DNA from: Mrakia gelida
Taxonomy: Eukaryota > Basidiomycota > Tremellomycetes > Cystofilobasidiales > Mrakiaceae
Assembly (NCBI GenBank): GCA_024345305.1
Contig: BRON01000017.1
Coordinates: 372,001-436,000, forward strand
Direction: 5' to 3'
DNA length: 64,000 nucleotides
In this document: positions 1 to 12,047 of the stretch, one piece after another
Layout: every line of letters starts with the position of its first letter
Numbering within the stretch: the stretch's first letter is position 1
The notes under the pieces: model-generated
Database searches by the model: none
What the model saw: only the letters and a program-made list of their open reading frames with translations
What the model was told of the DNA's origin: nothing
Made by a program: the position numbers and the translations under genes

Positions 1-268
1 GGAGATGCTGCACTCACCTTGAAAGAAAGGGAGGAGAAAGCGAAGGAGATGGTGGTCGGAAGAGAGCGCGAAGGAGCCGGTTCAGAACCGTCATTGATTT
101 GGATTCTCCTCCTCCGATGCAGAAAGTGACCTCAATCGTCGACCTCGTGGAAAAAACAACAACATCGGCTCTACTATGAGATGTTGATCTATACAGGTCA
201 GTAGCATCCTGCTCGAGTGCATCTAGAGAGTCGGAGCTGACGACCTCTTGCGTCCTCTCGACAGTCTC
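1..268. other. Left edge, no gene resolved
   Basis: No clear coding exon is seen. Position 14-19 reads ACTCAC, the reverse complement of a GTGAGT donor, so a minus-strand gene may leave the window here. On the plus strand a GCTGAC branch-like element near 236 and a CAG near 261-263 look like the end of an intron leading into the next gene, so that gene may have an upstream non-coding or coding exon here. Confidence 0.3.
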
Positions 269-1901
269 ATGAACCTCCCCCTTCCCTCTGCCGCTCTCTC
301 CTCCGCTACCTCCTCTCGACCTTCCCACTCTACAAGACTCAAGCAACATCTCTTAGCATGCCTCGATCTCATACCTGCCATCGCTAGTTCAATCAGCACT
401 CCTCCTCCTCGAAGGAAAGGAAGCCGGAACGACCGTGCTCCTCCTCCTCCTCCTCGCTGGATCGAGCTCAACGAAGCTCTCAGCCAGCTCGACAAGAGTA
501 TACTAGGCTTGAAGGAAGGCGAGTGGGATAAACTAGGAGTGGTAGTGCCAGTACTGGGTCAGTCGCTCGCTCAGACTATCTCTCAGACGAGCTCTTGAGC
601 TGACGATCTTTCCTCCCTCCCTCCCTCGAAGCTCAACTCTCCCTCCAGCTCGCCCATCTTCTCTCCCCTCCAGCTACCTCGCCTCGCTATCGACTTCTTC
701 GGTCTAAGGAGTACACTCGCAGTCTTCCCAAGGATCAAGCCAAAGCACTCTTGGCTCTCCTGAAGCGTCAGTCAGCGTCGTTGCCAGCGTGGGCTGAAAG
801 GTCGATTGAAGAGGTGAGCTCGACGTCTCCTTCCTTTCGTCCCATTCTCCGTCGCGATTCGACGCGTCTCATCTCTTGATTGGATAACAGGAACACTATA
901 CTGATCAGTCCGACTTTTTTCTCCTCCTCCGAAACCAGACCCATCTCCTCTCTCCAACCCTCCTCGACTTTCATCCTCTCGACTCCTCCCTTCATCACCT
1001 CCTCTTCGACGTCCCCTCCTCGTCCCCTTCAGCACCTTCGTCACGGACAGTCCACCTCCCCGTCCCTCTCTCATCCCCAAAACAATGGATCCTGCTACCT
1101 CCTAGAGCGCTCGAGAAACGTCTCGCTCAGTTTTACCCTTGGATTCCCCCGTCGCCGACTCCCAACTTCGCGTCGCCCTCGAACTCAACCTCGTCTGCGT
1201 CCGCCTGGTCATCCCATCTCCTCTGCTCAGTAACTCACCTCATCCTCGGACAACCCCCTCTACCCAGTCCGACGCCAACGCACAAACCCACCGACTCCAA
1301 CTCCAACAGCGCTTCTCAACGTCCAACGACGACGCGTCCCTCCCCTCCCCCTTCGCTTCGCAAACTGCTCCCTCCCCTCACCACCACCTCCAAAACTCAG
1401 TTTAGTCACCCCTCCTCCTACTCATCCGGTTCCTCGTCATCTTCGTCAGACGAAGAGCCTCTCCTCACCTCCTCCTCCAGCACCTCGTCCCTCAACCTTC
1501 CTCCTTTCACCGGCCCTTCCCTCGAAACGTACACCCTCCACCTCCTCACGCACCTCCTCCCATCCCTCCCCAACTTGACCTCAATTCACATCCCAACACC
1601 GCTAGAGAGCTACCCGATCGCGATCCTCGGTCTGGGGAGGCTGGAACGGCTGACGTTCGGGACCAGCGAGCGAGGAGGGAAGGGAGCGGGAGGAGTGCTG
1701 AGGACTACTGCTGGGAAAGAAGGGGGTGGAGGAGTGAGGACTTTGGTGGATTGTTGTATTGGGAGGATGTTGGAGCTGGGAGGGGTGAGGGTTGGGGATT
1801 TGGTTGGGTGGGGGGACGGCGACGGCGACGACGAAGAGGAGAGGGAGGGGTTGGAGGGAGTGCTGGGTGAGCATCTGAGGGAGAGGTTCTGGATGGTATG
1901 A
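269..1901 (+). CDS. Unrecognised protein, three exons
   Basis: I do not recognise this family. Three exons join in one frame. The first runs from the ATG near 269 to a GTCAGT donor near 557. The second begins at CTCAAC after an AG near 633 and ends at a GTGAGC donor near 813. The third runs from 891 to a stop at 1899-1901. The phases agree at both junctions and both introns carry branch-like sequences. The product is leucine-rich and partly helical, with a proline/serine-rich linker in the middle third. The last 150 residues (including LTSIHIPTPL and ILGLGRLERLTFGT) look like a leucine-rich or beta-strand domain such as those behind F-boxes, but I see no F-box. The start is uncertain because an acceptor-like CAG lies just upstream of the ATG, so an earlier exon is possible. 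Confidence 0.55.
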
Positions 1902-3273
1902 AGGACGCTTCGCTGAGCTCAAGAGGGAGGGAGACTCAGAAGGGAGAGGGAGAGGAGAGGAGACGCGTCGTCAACCTCGTCTTCGCTTCAGCAGTTATCG
2001 ACCTTCACTCGCTTCCACGCTCAAGTAGTTCGGAGGATTGCATGGAAGCTTTTCTTCTTCTTCTTCTCGAAGCTTCCGAGTAAGCAAGCAACCCCCCAAG
2101 CACGCTCCACCTCGAAGAGAAACTTCAAGTACGTAGTGGACACGCGAGGTGTCTCGCTCGACTCGCAGAGTCAGTCCCAACCTTCTCTCCCTCTCCTTCG
2201 CTTCCCCAACCCCTTCTTCCCTGCCCTCCTCGCTTCCCCCACTCAACGAAAGAAACGAACATCTTCCCAGTCCTTCCAAGCGTGTTGCATCCCGCCCCCG
2301 GCCCTCCGAGACCTCGAGGTCCAACGCGTCGTCTGTCGCGCGAGGACGAGGTCCCCCTCCTGTCCTCCTCCCAAGCCCCGGAGCCATACGACGACGTTCT
2401 TTTTGAACAGGCCCTTTTTTCGTATCTCACTTCACACCATCTCACCCAACTCGTCAAGCTGCCTTACTGTAGCCTACCCAAGTTCCTGGAACTTCTAGTC
2501 AACCGACCGTTCCGACGGAAAGATCGAAAGGAATCGACGGATGTGGCCAGAGGATCGCGAACGAGAAGGGCGAGGAGGGAGAGCTCGAAGGGTGAGCAGG
2601 TCATCGAGCGAGCGAGCCAGCAATCCGAAACCGAGTGTTTGTTCATTTTCTTTTTCAGCTCAGCCGGCGATGGATCCCCCCATCCCAGACCAGAGCCTTC
2701 TTCTAGCTGTCTGTTGTTTCCCTTTGATGGCTTCGCTCGTTTCGGACGCGTTTCGCTCTCGCTTCCTTTCGTTCGTGCTTCCCCTTTCGCCTGTCTCGCT
2801 TCGAGTAATGATCCGCTGATCCGATCTGCAGTAGATAGGGTGTATATAGGCAGCAACAAAAAGGGGTTAATCGGAAAAGGCGGCCGTTAGGCAAGGAGGG
2901 GGGTTCGAAAATGATGAAGCTCGCCGGATTCTGGAGTTTGGGAGGTCTCCAACTCTCTTTGCAGTGAGACATGGTGTATGGGCCTACAACGAGGGCCTCG
3001 CTTTGCGCTGGCCCTCCCTCTTTCAGCTTCCTCACCTCACCTCACCTCACCTTCAACCAGACTCATCCAAACTACGACTCTCATACGAGAAAAGGAAGAC
3101 AACAGCAGCGACTCTTCTTCGTTCAGCCCTCCTTCTTCCTCCCCTTCCGGTCGACCTCCCTCCCTCCTTCCCTCCCCTTCTCGTTCGTCGAGCTCGCCTC
3201 GAGTCGTCACCCCCATCCCCTCCTCCTTCGCTCTCTCACTCGCCCGCTTGAACGCTAGTCAATTCTTTTCAGG
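1902..3273. other. Intergenic with unresolved coding-like pieces
   Basis: Several plus-strand frames look protein-like here, but none assembles cleanly. One piece near 2380-2500 contains YDDVLFEQALFSYLTSHHL, and another follows an acceptor-like CAG near 2659 and begins MDPPIPDQSLLLAV. A Ser/Pro/Arg-rich frame covers 2149-2406. A small intron-rich plus-strand gene is possible. The end of this stretch (about 3030-3273) is CT-rich and serves as the leader of the next gene. It includes a run of CACCT repeats at about 3032-3053. Confidence 0.3.
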
Positions 3274-6200
3274 ATGTCTACGAAGAAACGAGGCCTCTTC
3301 TCCAGGAAACCTCACGCTGCACCTGCCGTCGTCGAAGTTCCAGGTGAGCTCAACCTCTTTCCTTCATCCCTGCTCTCTCTCTTCCATCGTTTAGATCCCT
3401 TTGACCCCCTTCCCCTCCTTCTCGATGCTGACTCTCCGTAATCTCCGACTCCCTTCCCCCATCATTTCTCTTTCTCCTCGATCTTCAGCTTCTCCTGCTC
3501 CCTCGTCAACATCTACGACGACTCCCATCGCCTCCTGGCCTACCTCCCCTTCTCCTCCCCTCCCCTCCGACTCTCAAGGAATCTTCCCTCCTCGAGCCAA
3601 CTCGTCGACTTGGAACTCAGTAGGAGGAACTCTCGGAGATCACAACGGATCAGCAGGAGGAGTCACGGAGGATGGGAGGAAGGTCTCGATGGAGGGTTCT
3701 CAGCGACTCAACCGATCCGGAAGTCAAAAGAGCACCGACGCAGGAGAGAAACATCACGGAGGGATGAGGAGCTTCTTTGGAAGGAACAAGAGATCAACCC
3801 TACCAGCTCAACCTAGAGAAGTTCCTTCAGGGATTCCGGTGCCCGTCAAGAGTGGGGGGATGCCGAGGAGTCAGAGCTCAGGCGTGTTGTCCAACTCGAC
3901 GAGAGGAGACGAGCAGCAGGTCGAGGAGCAGAACCAGCGTCGTGAGTTTCGACTTCCCCTTCCTCGTCCTCCTCCAACTCTGAGTAGAGGTCTCACCCAT
4001 CTTGTTCTTCTTCTTCTTCTTCTTCTCTCTTCTTTTTGTTCCTTGTAAAAGCCTCCCTTCGCTCTCCCGCCTCGCACAACACCCAACTCTCCTACTCCTC
4101 CCCCTCCCTCAACTTCACTCCCGCCTCGCCCACCCACCCTCGAATCCGAGCTCACCACGAAGAGCAAGCTCGTCTCGCAGCAGCAGCAGCAGGTCTACCT
4201 TCCCCCAACTCCTTCACCACTCCAGCTCGATCTCCTCTCTCCCCAACCTCCACTCCCCTCCCCTTCTCACCCGCGTCGTCCCACTTCTCCCAAGCCCTCG
4301 CCCCTTACGACGACTCAGGTTCTCTTCGCTCTCGCTCAGACGGGATCACTCCGGGTTCCACCCCGACCTCCTCTCGACGAACTCCCCTCCCTACTCCCTC
4401 CCCAACAGGCGAACCAGCACTCTCCCCCCTCTTCACCTCAACCCCCCTCGTCTCTTCCTCCCCCTCAGCCAACCGCTCCCCAACCTACGGAAACACCCTC
4501 CCCTCCTCCCCTTCCACCCTCGCCCCTCCCTTCCGCGTCCGAGTCTTCATCGACCACCCCACCACCGAACCTCTCTACATCACCGTCAACCCAGGATCCG
4601 AAACCCTTCGTTCCCTCAAACACAAGATCCTCCGCGTCGACAACGAGCGCTTCGTTCAGTTCCGACAGGCTCGTCGCCCTCCCGTCGAAACGAAATGGGA
4701 CATCCACCCGACTGTGGGTGAAGGGGAGGAAGGGAGAGCAGGAAGAGCAGGGGATAAGACGTTCGATTTCGATAGGAGGATTCAACTCTTCCGCGTTTCG
4801 GTCGACTGGCTCGTCGTTTCCAAGACCAAGAGGAACTACGAGAAGACGAGGACGTTCCAATCGGTCCTTTCCTCTCATCCTTCGACACCCATCGTCACCA
4901 GCTCCGAAACGGACTTCCTACCCTTGCTCAACTTGTTCCCAGCGACACCAGCGAGCGCGGCGGCGAGGCTGAAGGGTCTGATTGAGATTGTTGTGAGGAT
5001 CGTGCCGGCGGAGAGGGAGAGTGTGCCGGTACTGGTTAGTTTTAGTGATATGCCGGATCAGCCGGTGGTGGTGGATGTGGAGAAGGGGTGGACGGTGCAT
5101 GCTGTGAAGGAGGTGATTGGGAAGGCTAGGGGGTTGGCGGTGAGGATTGTTGGAGGGGGGAGAAGTCAGTTGGGAGGGGAGGATTTCTTTTTGTTTAAGG
5201 TGAGTTTGCGTCTCTCTTTTTCCTTTCCTGCTGCTGCCCAATTCGGCTTTGTTTCTGTCGCTGTCTTTGTTTCGGTCGCTCGAAATCGCTCGAAATCTCG
5301 TCCCGTCGTTCGAACCGAACCGAACCGCTGACTCCCTTCTCCTCCTCCCCTCGTTCGCTCGTCTTCGTCGTTTGCAGGCCTCCCAACCTCGTCACACCTC
5401 CACTCCCCTTCCTTACGACATCGATCACTTCGAAGGACTTGCTCCCGAGACGCTCTTCGACGACGAGGATCAGGAGTTCGCGACCCATCCGTTCGTCGTC
5501 GAGGCTGGACTGGATCTCCCCGAGAGGTTGCTCAGGAGAGTCGAGCTCGTTGCGTTCTTGATCGCCGATATGGAGGAGGACTTCAGGGATGGGTTGAAGA
5601 GTGAGTTTCAGCTCCTTCTTTGCCTCGCTCGTTTCGCGCCTCGAGTTCGAGTTCGACGCGTCGAGACTTGGTCGTCGTCTCGTCGCGTTCGCCTTCCCAA
5701 ACGAACTTGGCTGACTCTCTTCCTCTCTTCTCATCTTCCCTCAGTGAAAACTCACCACGTCAACGACACCACCCTTCGAGCCGGATACGACTACGGAGTC
5801 TCGCCTGCCACCGCCATCATGAACAACGCTCGACACGTCTCTCCCAACCGAATGGATCCCGCTCGACCTTCGTCTCGAGGAAGCAACAACAGCTCGGTCA
5901 ACTCGGGGAAACGACCCACTCGAGATCCTCGCGACGCTCGAGAGAACGGAAACGGAGATCGAAACGGAAACGGAAGCCATCACCACCATCGAGGAGATCC
6001 TCGAGACCAGCGAGAGCAGCAGCAGCAGCAGCAACGATCCCCTCGCACGTCTCCCAGCACTCGATCCCCTCACGGTCTTCCCTCCCCTCCCTTCTCCTCC
6101 GGATCGTCGTCGGAGCGACACCACTCCCACCAGCAACAACCCTCCTACTCGTCTTCATCGTCGTCGAGGAACCCTCAGCAGCAGCAGCAGCAGCAGCACC

Positions 6201-8256
6201 ACTCCCAGCAGCCCTCTCCTCAGCAGTACCAGCAACAGCAGCAGCAGCAAGCCTCCTCGTACGAGAAACAGCTTCGTCAACACCAGCAGCAGCAGCAACA
6301 AGCAGCCGAGATCTCCCCTCCCATCACTCCCTCCGGATCTCTCCACCAAGTCACCGCTCCTCGAAACGTCCCCAAAGTCAACGGATTCTACACTCCTCCC
6401 GCTTCGTTCTCTCCTACCACCTCCCCTCTCGGATCCTCCAACAGGAACTTCGATTCGTCGTCCTCGGAACCGGGACCTCCCTCTCCCTCGTCGTACAAGA
6501 CTGCTCTCGCGAACGCGGAGGATTGGGTTTCCCCTCGACTGATTTCGAACCTTGCTTCTCACCAGCGAAGCCCGGATCTCGACCCTGTCGAGCACTCGTC
6601 GACTTTCGACGGTCTGGAGGACGTGTTGAAGAGCTACGAGGGAGGAAGCTCGGCTGGAAGTTTGGGGTTGTCCGACGCTGGAGGGTTGGATGGGCTGAAG
6701 CAGATGCTGGAGAAGGCGAGGAGTGGATCGGTCGAGGAGGAGAGGAAGCAGGAGGTGGCGGATGTGGAGGCTGCTGGGGAGGAGGGTGAGGAGAAGCAGG
6801 AGGAGATGGAGAGGAGGCATGAGGAGATCGAGGAGGAGGAGAGGGATTGCGTGGATCCTCACTGGACGAGGTCGCCTGGTGGGCGATTGAGTTTGGGACC
6901 TGTTGTTGAGGAAGGTGAGTTACCCTCGTTCTGTTATTTTTCCTCGAGACTCGAGCTCGATCTCGAACCCCCTGCTGACTTCTGCCTTCCCTTCGTTTCG
7001 CGTCGCGTCTTCTAGACGAACCTCTCAGCCCAGCCTCGAGCACCTTCGGAGCCAAGCTCAAGCAACCCAACCACTCTCGAACCTCTTCTTCCTCCTCTTC
7101 CACCACTTCCCCTCTCCTCCTCGTCCACATCCGAAAACCCTACGCTGGACCCTTCACGGACACCACGTCCTTCGCGAGCGACGACATCTCCCCTACCTCC
7201 TGCCCTATCCCTCTCCCTCCCATCCACCCCACTCGAAACGCCTCCGACGCGTCCGACTACTCCCAAACCTCCTTCGCCACCACTCCCGAATCCCCAGCTC
7301 GAGTCGTCCGTCAAGGATCCTCCCTCCCCAACGGCAGCGAGGTCGACCGATCAGGAAACACCTCTCCCATCGGATCCGAGCGAACCGTCGTTCCTTCCCA
7401 CCCTTCGGCTCGAAACCTCTCCACCTCCTCCTCGGACGACGATCGATCCACCGTCCAACCTCCTTCCCCAGCAGCCGTCGCTCAACGCTTCCGCTTCGCG
7501 TCCATCGAAGCTACCTCGGTTCCTCCTCGAACGAACTCACCCACGAGGATCAAGTACGCTCACTCCATGGCTGCCAACAACCGACGAGGATCTACCAACA
7601 GGAAGGGTTCCTACGTCATTCGAGAAGGACTCGCTACCGGGTACCCTCTTCGTTCGGCTCTCAAGGGAGGAAAGGCGAAAGCGAAAGCTGCTCGACCTGT
7701 CGCGAGCGTCGTTAGGAGGGTTTCCTCGAGGGATATCGCTCTCAATGGAAGGAACATCTCTCTCAACGGTGGAAGGAACTCCATCCTCCTCGGTACCAAC
7801 TCCCCAACGAAGCGAAACTCCTTCCTCGTCGGATCAGGTCGCTTCCCCTCCAACGTCCGAACCGGATCCAACTCCTCCCTTCGAACGTCCATCTCCTCCT
7901 CAGCTGGAACCACCTCCCCCAAGATGACGAACGGAGTCAACGGTGGTGCTATCCACTCCATCCTCAGGAAACCTACCCCTCAATCCCCCAACCTCAACAA
8001 CGGCAACGGCAACAACGACTCAGTCGATCTCGCCTCCCTCCCTCCCTCGCCCGCTCAGAGCCCTCCTCCTCAGGAGTTCGACGGGGACAGGTCGTTCAGC
8101 AGGATGGGATCCATGTGTGCTGAAGGGTACGCGGTCATTGGAGGAGCGATGTTCTCGGTGACGTTGAGACCGATGGATGAGAAGGGTGCGATGGTGATGG
8201 GCACTAGGGAGTTTAAGGCTGCTGGTCCGTTGTTTAAGTTAGAGAGCGCTCATTAG
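3274..8256 (+). CDS. Large disordered polyglutamine-rich protein with ubiquitin-fold-like segments
   Basis: The coding sequence starts at ATG 3274 (MSTKKRGLFSRK) and runs through about six exons to a stop at 8254-8256. The introns are near 3341-3487, 3940-4049, 5201-5378, 5601-5745 and 6915-7014. The first third is basic and Ser/Pro-rich. The middle (about 4530-5200) holds the only ordered-looking part: two beta-rich stretches beginning RVRVFIDHPTTEPLYITV and VPVLVSFSDMPDQPVVV. Each is followed by a helix, which is suggestive of ubiquitin-fold domains of the RA, PB1 or RBD kind. An acidic helical segment follows near 5530-5600. Downstream come several polyglutamine tracts, then Ser/Asn-rich sequence and an ordered C-terminal tail. 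Fungal proteins of this build are often scaffolds in polarity or signalling, but that is inference. I cannot name the family. Confidence 0.75.
6018..6306 (+). repeat. CAG/CAA tracts coding polyglutamine
   Basis: Four separate runs of CAG and CAA codons lie within 300 bases, near 6020-6045, 6172-6200, 6222-6251 and 6280-6303. All are in the reading frame of the surrounding gene and code for glutamine runs of six to nine residues separated by short Ser/Pro/His-rich linkers. CAA interruptions are present. The tracts could vary in length between strains. Confidence 0.85.
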
Positions 8257-8707
8257 ATGGTCGTCTCGGTAGATACCCTTCGCTTCGCTTCGTTTCGTTC
8301 TCGCTGTGTTTCTCCTTTCATTCATGGACGCTGGTTGTCGTTCGCTCGTCTCGTTTTCGCTCTCTTCGTTTCGTTTCGGTTCGTTCATCTCACTCTCGTT
8401 TAGCTGCGTCGTCTGCCTATATCTATTCCCCGGATCTCGTTCTCTTTCTCTATCTATCTCTCTCGCATGTATCTGTTTTCGAATCTCTTTCTATTTTTCT
8501 ATCTCTCTATCCATCTATCTTCGCTCGCTTGACAACGAAAACGAAAGCTCTCGAACGAGACGCGTCTCGTCTCGTTCCCTTTCCCGCCCCCTCGTCGTTC
8601 GCAAGAGTCGTCAAGTCATTAGCATCGACTGTAGCGTGAGACGTGAAAGAGCCGTTACGTCGAAGAGAAAAGTCGTAAGGGAAAGAGAAGAAGCAAGAAA
8701 GGAGGAA
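8257..8707. other. Convergent 3' intergenic region
   Basis: This stretch separates two genes that end toward each other. It is rich in TCTATCT and TTCG repeats and contains the palindromic stretch GAGACGCGTCTC near 8558-8569. A plus-strand open frame runs through it, but it has the composition of untranslated sequence and I call no gene. Confidence 0.5.
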
Positions 8708-11381
8708 CTACGTGAACAACTTCGAGATCTGATGAGCCGCGTCGCACGAGAGGACGAGGATTCCAAAGACGACGCTCGCTCCTGCTATAAAGAAGATATG
8801 AGGGAGGGCACTCTGCCGATCACCAAAGCAGAAAAGTCAGCAGCGGCTCGAAACTCGAGAAAGAAGCGAACGAAAAAAGCAACTCACCTCAACAGGCTCG
8901 ACGCGTCTACTCGTCCTTCCTCTCACGACCTGCCCTCCTACTCGGATCGTCGACATGTCTAGAGCGTCATCCGCATCATCTTGACCGTGTAGCGCTACTT
9001 CTTCCTCGCGAACGAGTCCAAGGAATCCTGGTGGTCGAAGGGTTCCTGAGCTTGAGATTCGGCGGACGGGGGTTGGACGAGGTTTGAAGATTGATGGGAC
9101 GGGAGCTCGTTTGGGACGGGATGGTGAGTGGGAGGGGGAGAGGGTACGATCTGAGGAGTTGGAGTCGAGCGGATGGTGATGGGTTGGACGAAGGGTGGTG
9201 GTGAGGTCGAGGTCGAGGTTTGGATCGCTGAGGGGAGAGGGCGACGACGACGAGTTTGGACGATCCTCCTTCCTGACGCGAATGGAGCCCTGCTCCCTTC
9301 CCTCGTTCAACCTCTTCTCCTCGTGCTCCTCCTCGCTCCTCCTCTTGGCTTCCTCCCACTCCTTGATGATTCCCTTCATCTTCTCCCTCTCGAGATCCAT
9401 CGACTCCCTCTCCTTCGTCCATCCGTCCTTCAGCACCTCCCAGGTCTTCTCCTTCTCTTCCAACTCGACGACTCGCACCACTACCGTACTGATCGAGGAG
9501 AGGATGTCCGAATGCTCCACCTCGAGGGACTCCAGTCGAAGAGCGAGGGTTTCGTTCTGGACGAGGACGAGTTGGGCGTTGTCGCTGAGAGTTTCGAGTT
9601 GTTGGCGGAGGGATTCGACGAGGGATGGTCCTTCGTTTTGGGAAGTCGTGGACCGTGGAGAAGAGGGAGCGGGACTGTACTTGACTGGGTTGTGATCGTC
9701 GTCGTCGTCGTCGTCGTCTGAAGAAGAGGGTCGAGAGTTTGGCTCGGGGGTGGACGGTCGACCGAAAAACGCGTTTGTCCTCGCTCCTCTCCCTCCTTCA
9801 GCAGACCCCCTTTCCTCCTCAAGCAGGAGCTCATCGTCCGCGTCCTCGAACAGCTCCACGACGTCCTCCCCGTCTCCCCTCCTCCCGGCTCTCCGACCAA
9901 CAGTCGAAACGCTCCTCGCATCGTCCTGGTCGTCGCTGGGATCGTCCTCCTCGTCTTGACGCTGCTGAAGTCCATCGAGCCGAGTCCGTAACTGTTCGAC
10001 TTCCGAGCAAAGAGCGTCTTGGTCCGAGAGACGGAGCTCGAGCAGCTGGAGTCGAGACGCGTTCTCGCCGAGCGTGGATTGGGTTTCAGAGAGTCGATTC
10101 TGGAGGGAGTGAAGCTCGGACGGAGAGTTCTTGGAGCTGAGAGGGAAGTTGGGATGAATGGCTGAGGTGAAGATGGGGACCTAAGAAAGACCAGAAGGTC
10201 GAGGGACGCGGTCAGATGCGTCACTGGAGGACGAAGATCGATAGCTTCCAGGACTCACAGTTCCTCCTCCGAGAGTCTCCTGAACGTCGTCCATTGCGTT
10301 CTGAAGGATGTGAAGATCGGCAGCGGCTTCTCTGCTCCTCTGAAGCTCGAGCTGGGAAAGGTTGAGAGGAGAGGAGAGGCGGTTAGCGTGGCTTCGCAGC
10401 TCGAGATGAACGACTCGATGAAGGACGCGCTCACCTGCAGCTGTCTCGCCAGGTCGTTCACGTTCGGACCCTTGGCCAGTCTCCGAGCTTGCTGGTATTG
10501 CCGAAGCTCTCTGTGACAGGGCGAAAGGGTGAGCAGATGTTCAGGATCGAGCTCGTTTCGTGCGCGAGAGGAGAAGGCGAATGCGACTCACTGGCGCGAA
10601 AGCTCAACATCAGCCTGAGCGAAGACGCAGTAGACCTTGGTAACGACCTTGTGGTGGAGGATCTTGGTCTGCTCTTCCGAAGCGATGTCGATACCGAATT
10701 GCTGTAGACGAAGGGCGAGCGAGAAAAGGGGGAGTCAGTCGAGCTTCGCCATTTCGCTCTCTTTTCGTCCGGACGCGTCTTGAGCTCACGACTGAATCTC
10801 CTGACTGAAGCTCGTAAGGATCGCTCTCTACTCCTTCAGCGGATAGGCACGAGTTGTTGACGAAGGTTCCGTTCGAGGACTTGGTGTCGCGGATGAACAT
10901 CTGCACAGGAGGAGAGGAGTTCGTTCAGCTTCGACCTTCTCAAGAAGATCACCCGCGTTTGGTCAAACAGGGGAGAAACTCACTCGACCCTTGGACTGCC
11001 AGACCTCAGCATGAGCTCGACTGAAGACCTTCGTGTCGAAGTAGGCGTTTCATTGTTCGGGTTGAGTCTTCGCTGAGGTTCCTCGACCGATCTTCATCTG
11101 TTGGGAGAGGTCAACAACAAGTCCGTTAGCTCGAGCCATCTCCCCCCCTCCGCTCTCCTCGCTAGGGTCAAGGAACTCACTCTGGTTCCATCTGAAGGCA
11201 GGTATATAGTACGGGGGCCATTCGAGTCGCCGCTCGTAGGGTAAAGGTGAAAGGAGGGAAGTCGACCAGGCCAAGAAGCATGAGTCGGCGAAGAAAACTG
11301 AGATGCTGCTGCTGCTGAGGGACCGCTCTGTTGGGAAGCAGGGACTCCGGAGGGCGGAGGTGGATAGCGGCGAGAGCTCAT
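8708..11381 (-). CDS. FHA-domain tail-anchored protein, SLMAP/Far9/Far10 family; internal TGA
   Basis: This looks like the STRIPAK-complex subunit that tethers the phosphatase complex to ER or nuclear membranes. The start is ATG 11381 (MSSRRYPPPPSG). The first exon ends at 11181 in LPSDGTR and the next begins KIGRGTSAKTQPEQ. The FHA core then follows: FSRAHAEVW, DTKSSNGTFVN and, after another intron, QFGIDI. Helical and coiled-coil sequence covers roughly 10500-9300, followed by a basic Ser/Pro-rich region. A last intron (about 8813-8888) leads to a 34-codon exon at 8812-8708 coding a hydrophobic segment (FFIAGASVVFGILVL) with a short tail, as expected of a tail anchor. The oddity is an in-frame TGA at 11052-11050, between PEQ and NAYFDTKVFSR, inside the FHA domain where the family normally has an ordinary residue. 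It could be a true nonsense mutation, readthrough or a base error. The family call rests on motifs recalled from SLMAP and is strong. Confidence 0.85.
11050..11052 (-). other. In-frame TGA inside FHA domain
   Basis: Reading the minus strand from the AG acceptor at about 11095, the codons are ATG AAG ATC GGT CGA and so on to CCC GAA CAA TGA AAC GCC TAC TTC. Both sides match one FHA domain in one frame. No GT...AG pair could remove the TGA as a small intron. The base after the stop is A. Confidence 0.8.
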
Positions 11382-12047
11382 CGCTGACTCTATCGCAGAG
11401 GGAGGGGATGATGGGAGAGTGAAGATCGTCTTGAAAGGAAGGAAGGGGAGGGACGGAGGAGGAGGCACTGAAGAGTCCAGGTTCGTTTGTCTGTAGCGGG
11501 GCAAGAGGTAGGACGAGGGGGAAGTCAGACACCAGGATGGGATAGAAGAGAAGAATGAGAAGCTCACTGAAGGCTACACGGATCTGTCGTTTTGACGAGG
11601 TGGATGCTAGAGGAAGAAGAGGAAGAAAGGGAAAGGTGGCTCGAGCTCAACTCCTCCCTGCCTGCCGGCAGCCTCCTCCGGTGTCTACAGATCCCATTCG
11701 TCTTCGAGGACCTCCAGGACTCGAGACCTTCGAGCGCAGACGAGCTGCATGGACGTGCGAGAAAGCTGAAGAACCTTATGGCCTGGTTCTGAAGTCGACA
11801 GAAGAGCGAAGAGCTCGACCAAGGGAAGGAGGTCAAAAGTGTGAGCTTCGACGAAGAGAAGGGGGTCAACCTTCCCGTCCTTCTGCTGCTAGAACATGAC
11901 ATTCTGCGAGAGAAGGCTGAGTACTCCGTTTGACGAGATCCGCTGCCGATGGTTTCGACGTCTGTCGCTGCTGACGGTCGCGAGGGAGGGGACGAAACAA
12001 AAAGTCGTCTAGCTTTCGCTTTCGCTCCTTCGCCGTTGACCATCACG
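11382..12047. promoter_or_regulatory. Divergent intergenic region with an unresolved open frame
   Basis: The FHA gene leaves to the left and the F-box gene to the right. Inside, two plus-strand frames look partly coding: one at about 11600-11790 (acidic start, then LELNSSLPAGSLL and IPFVFEDLQDS) and one in the same frame after a stop (NLPVLLLLEHDILREKAEYS, to about 11934). A small plus-strand gene or upstream exons of a longer transcript are possible, but I could not find a start and a splice set that fit. Confidence 0.35.

Noticed and set aside
2895..2930. GGGGGGTTCGAAAATG, another T-loop-like string
   Set aside because: No cloverleaf can be built; it is probably chance in a G-rich tract.
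3026..3060. CACCT tandem run as a CRISPR-like or telomeric repeat
   Set aside because: A few five-base units in a CT-rich leader; a simple repeat only.
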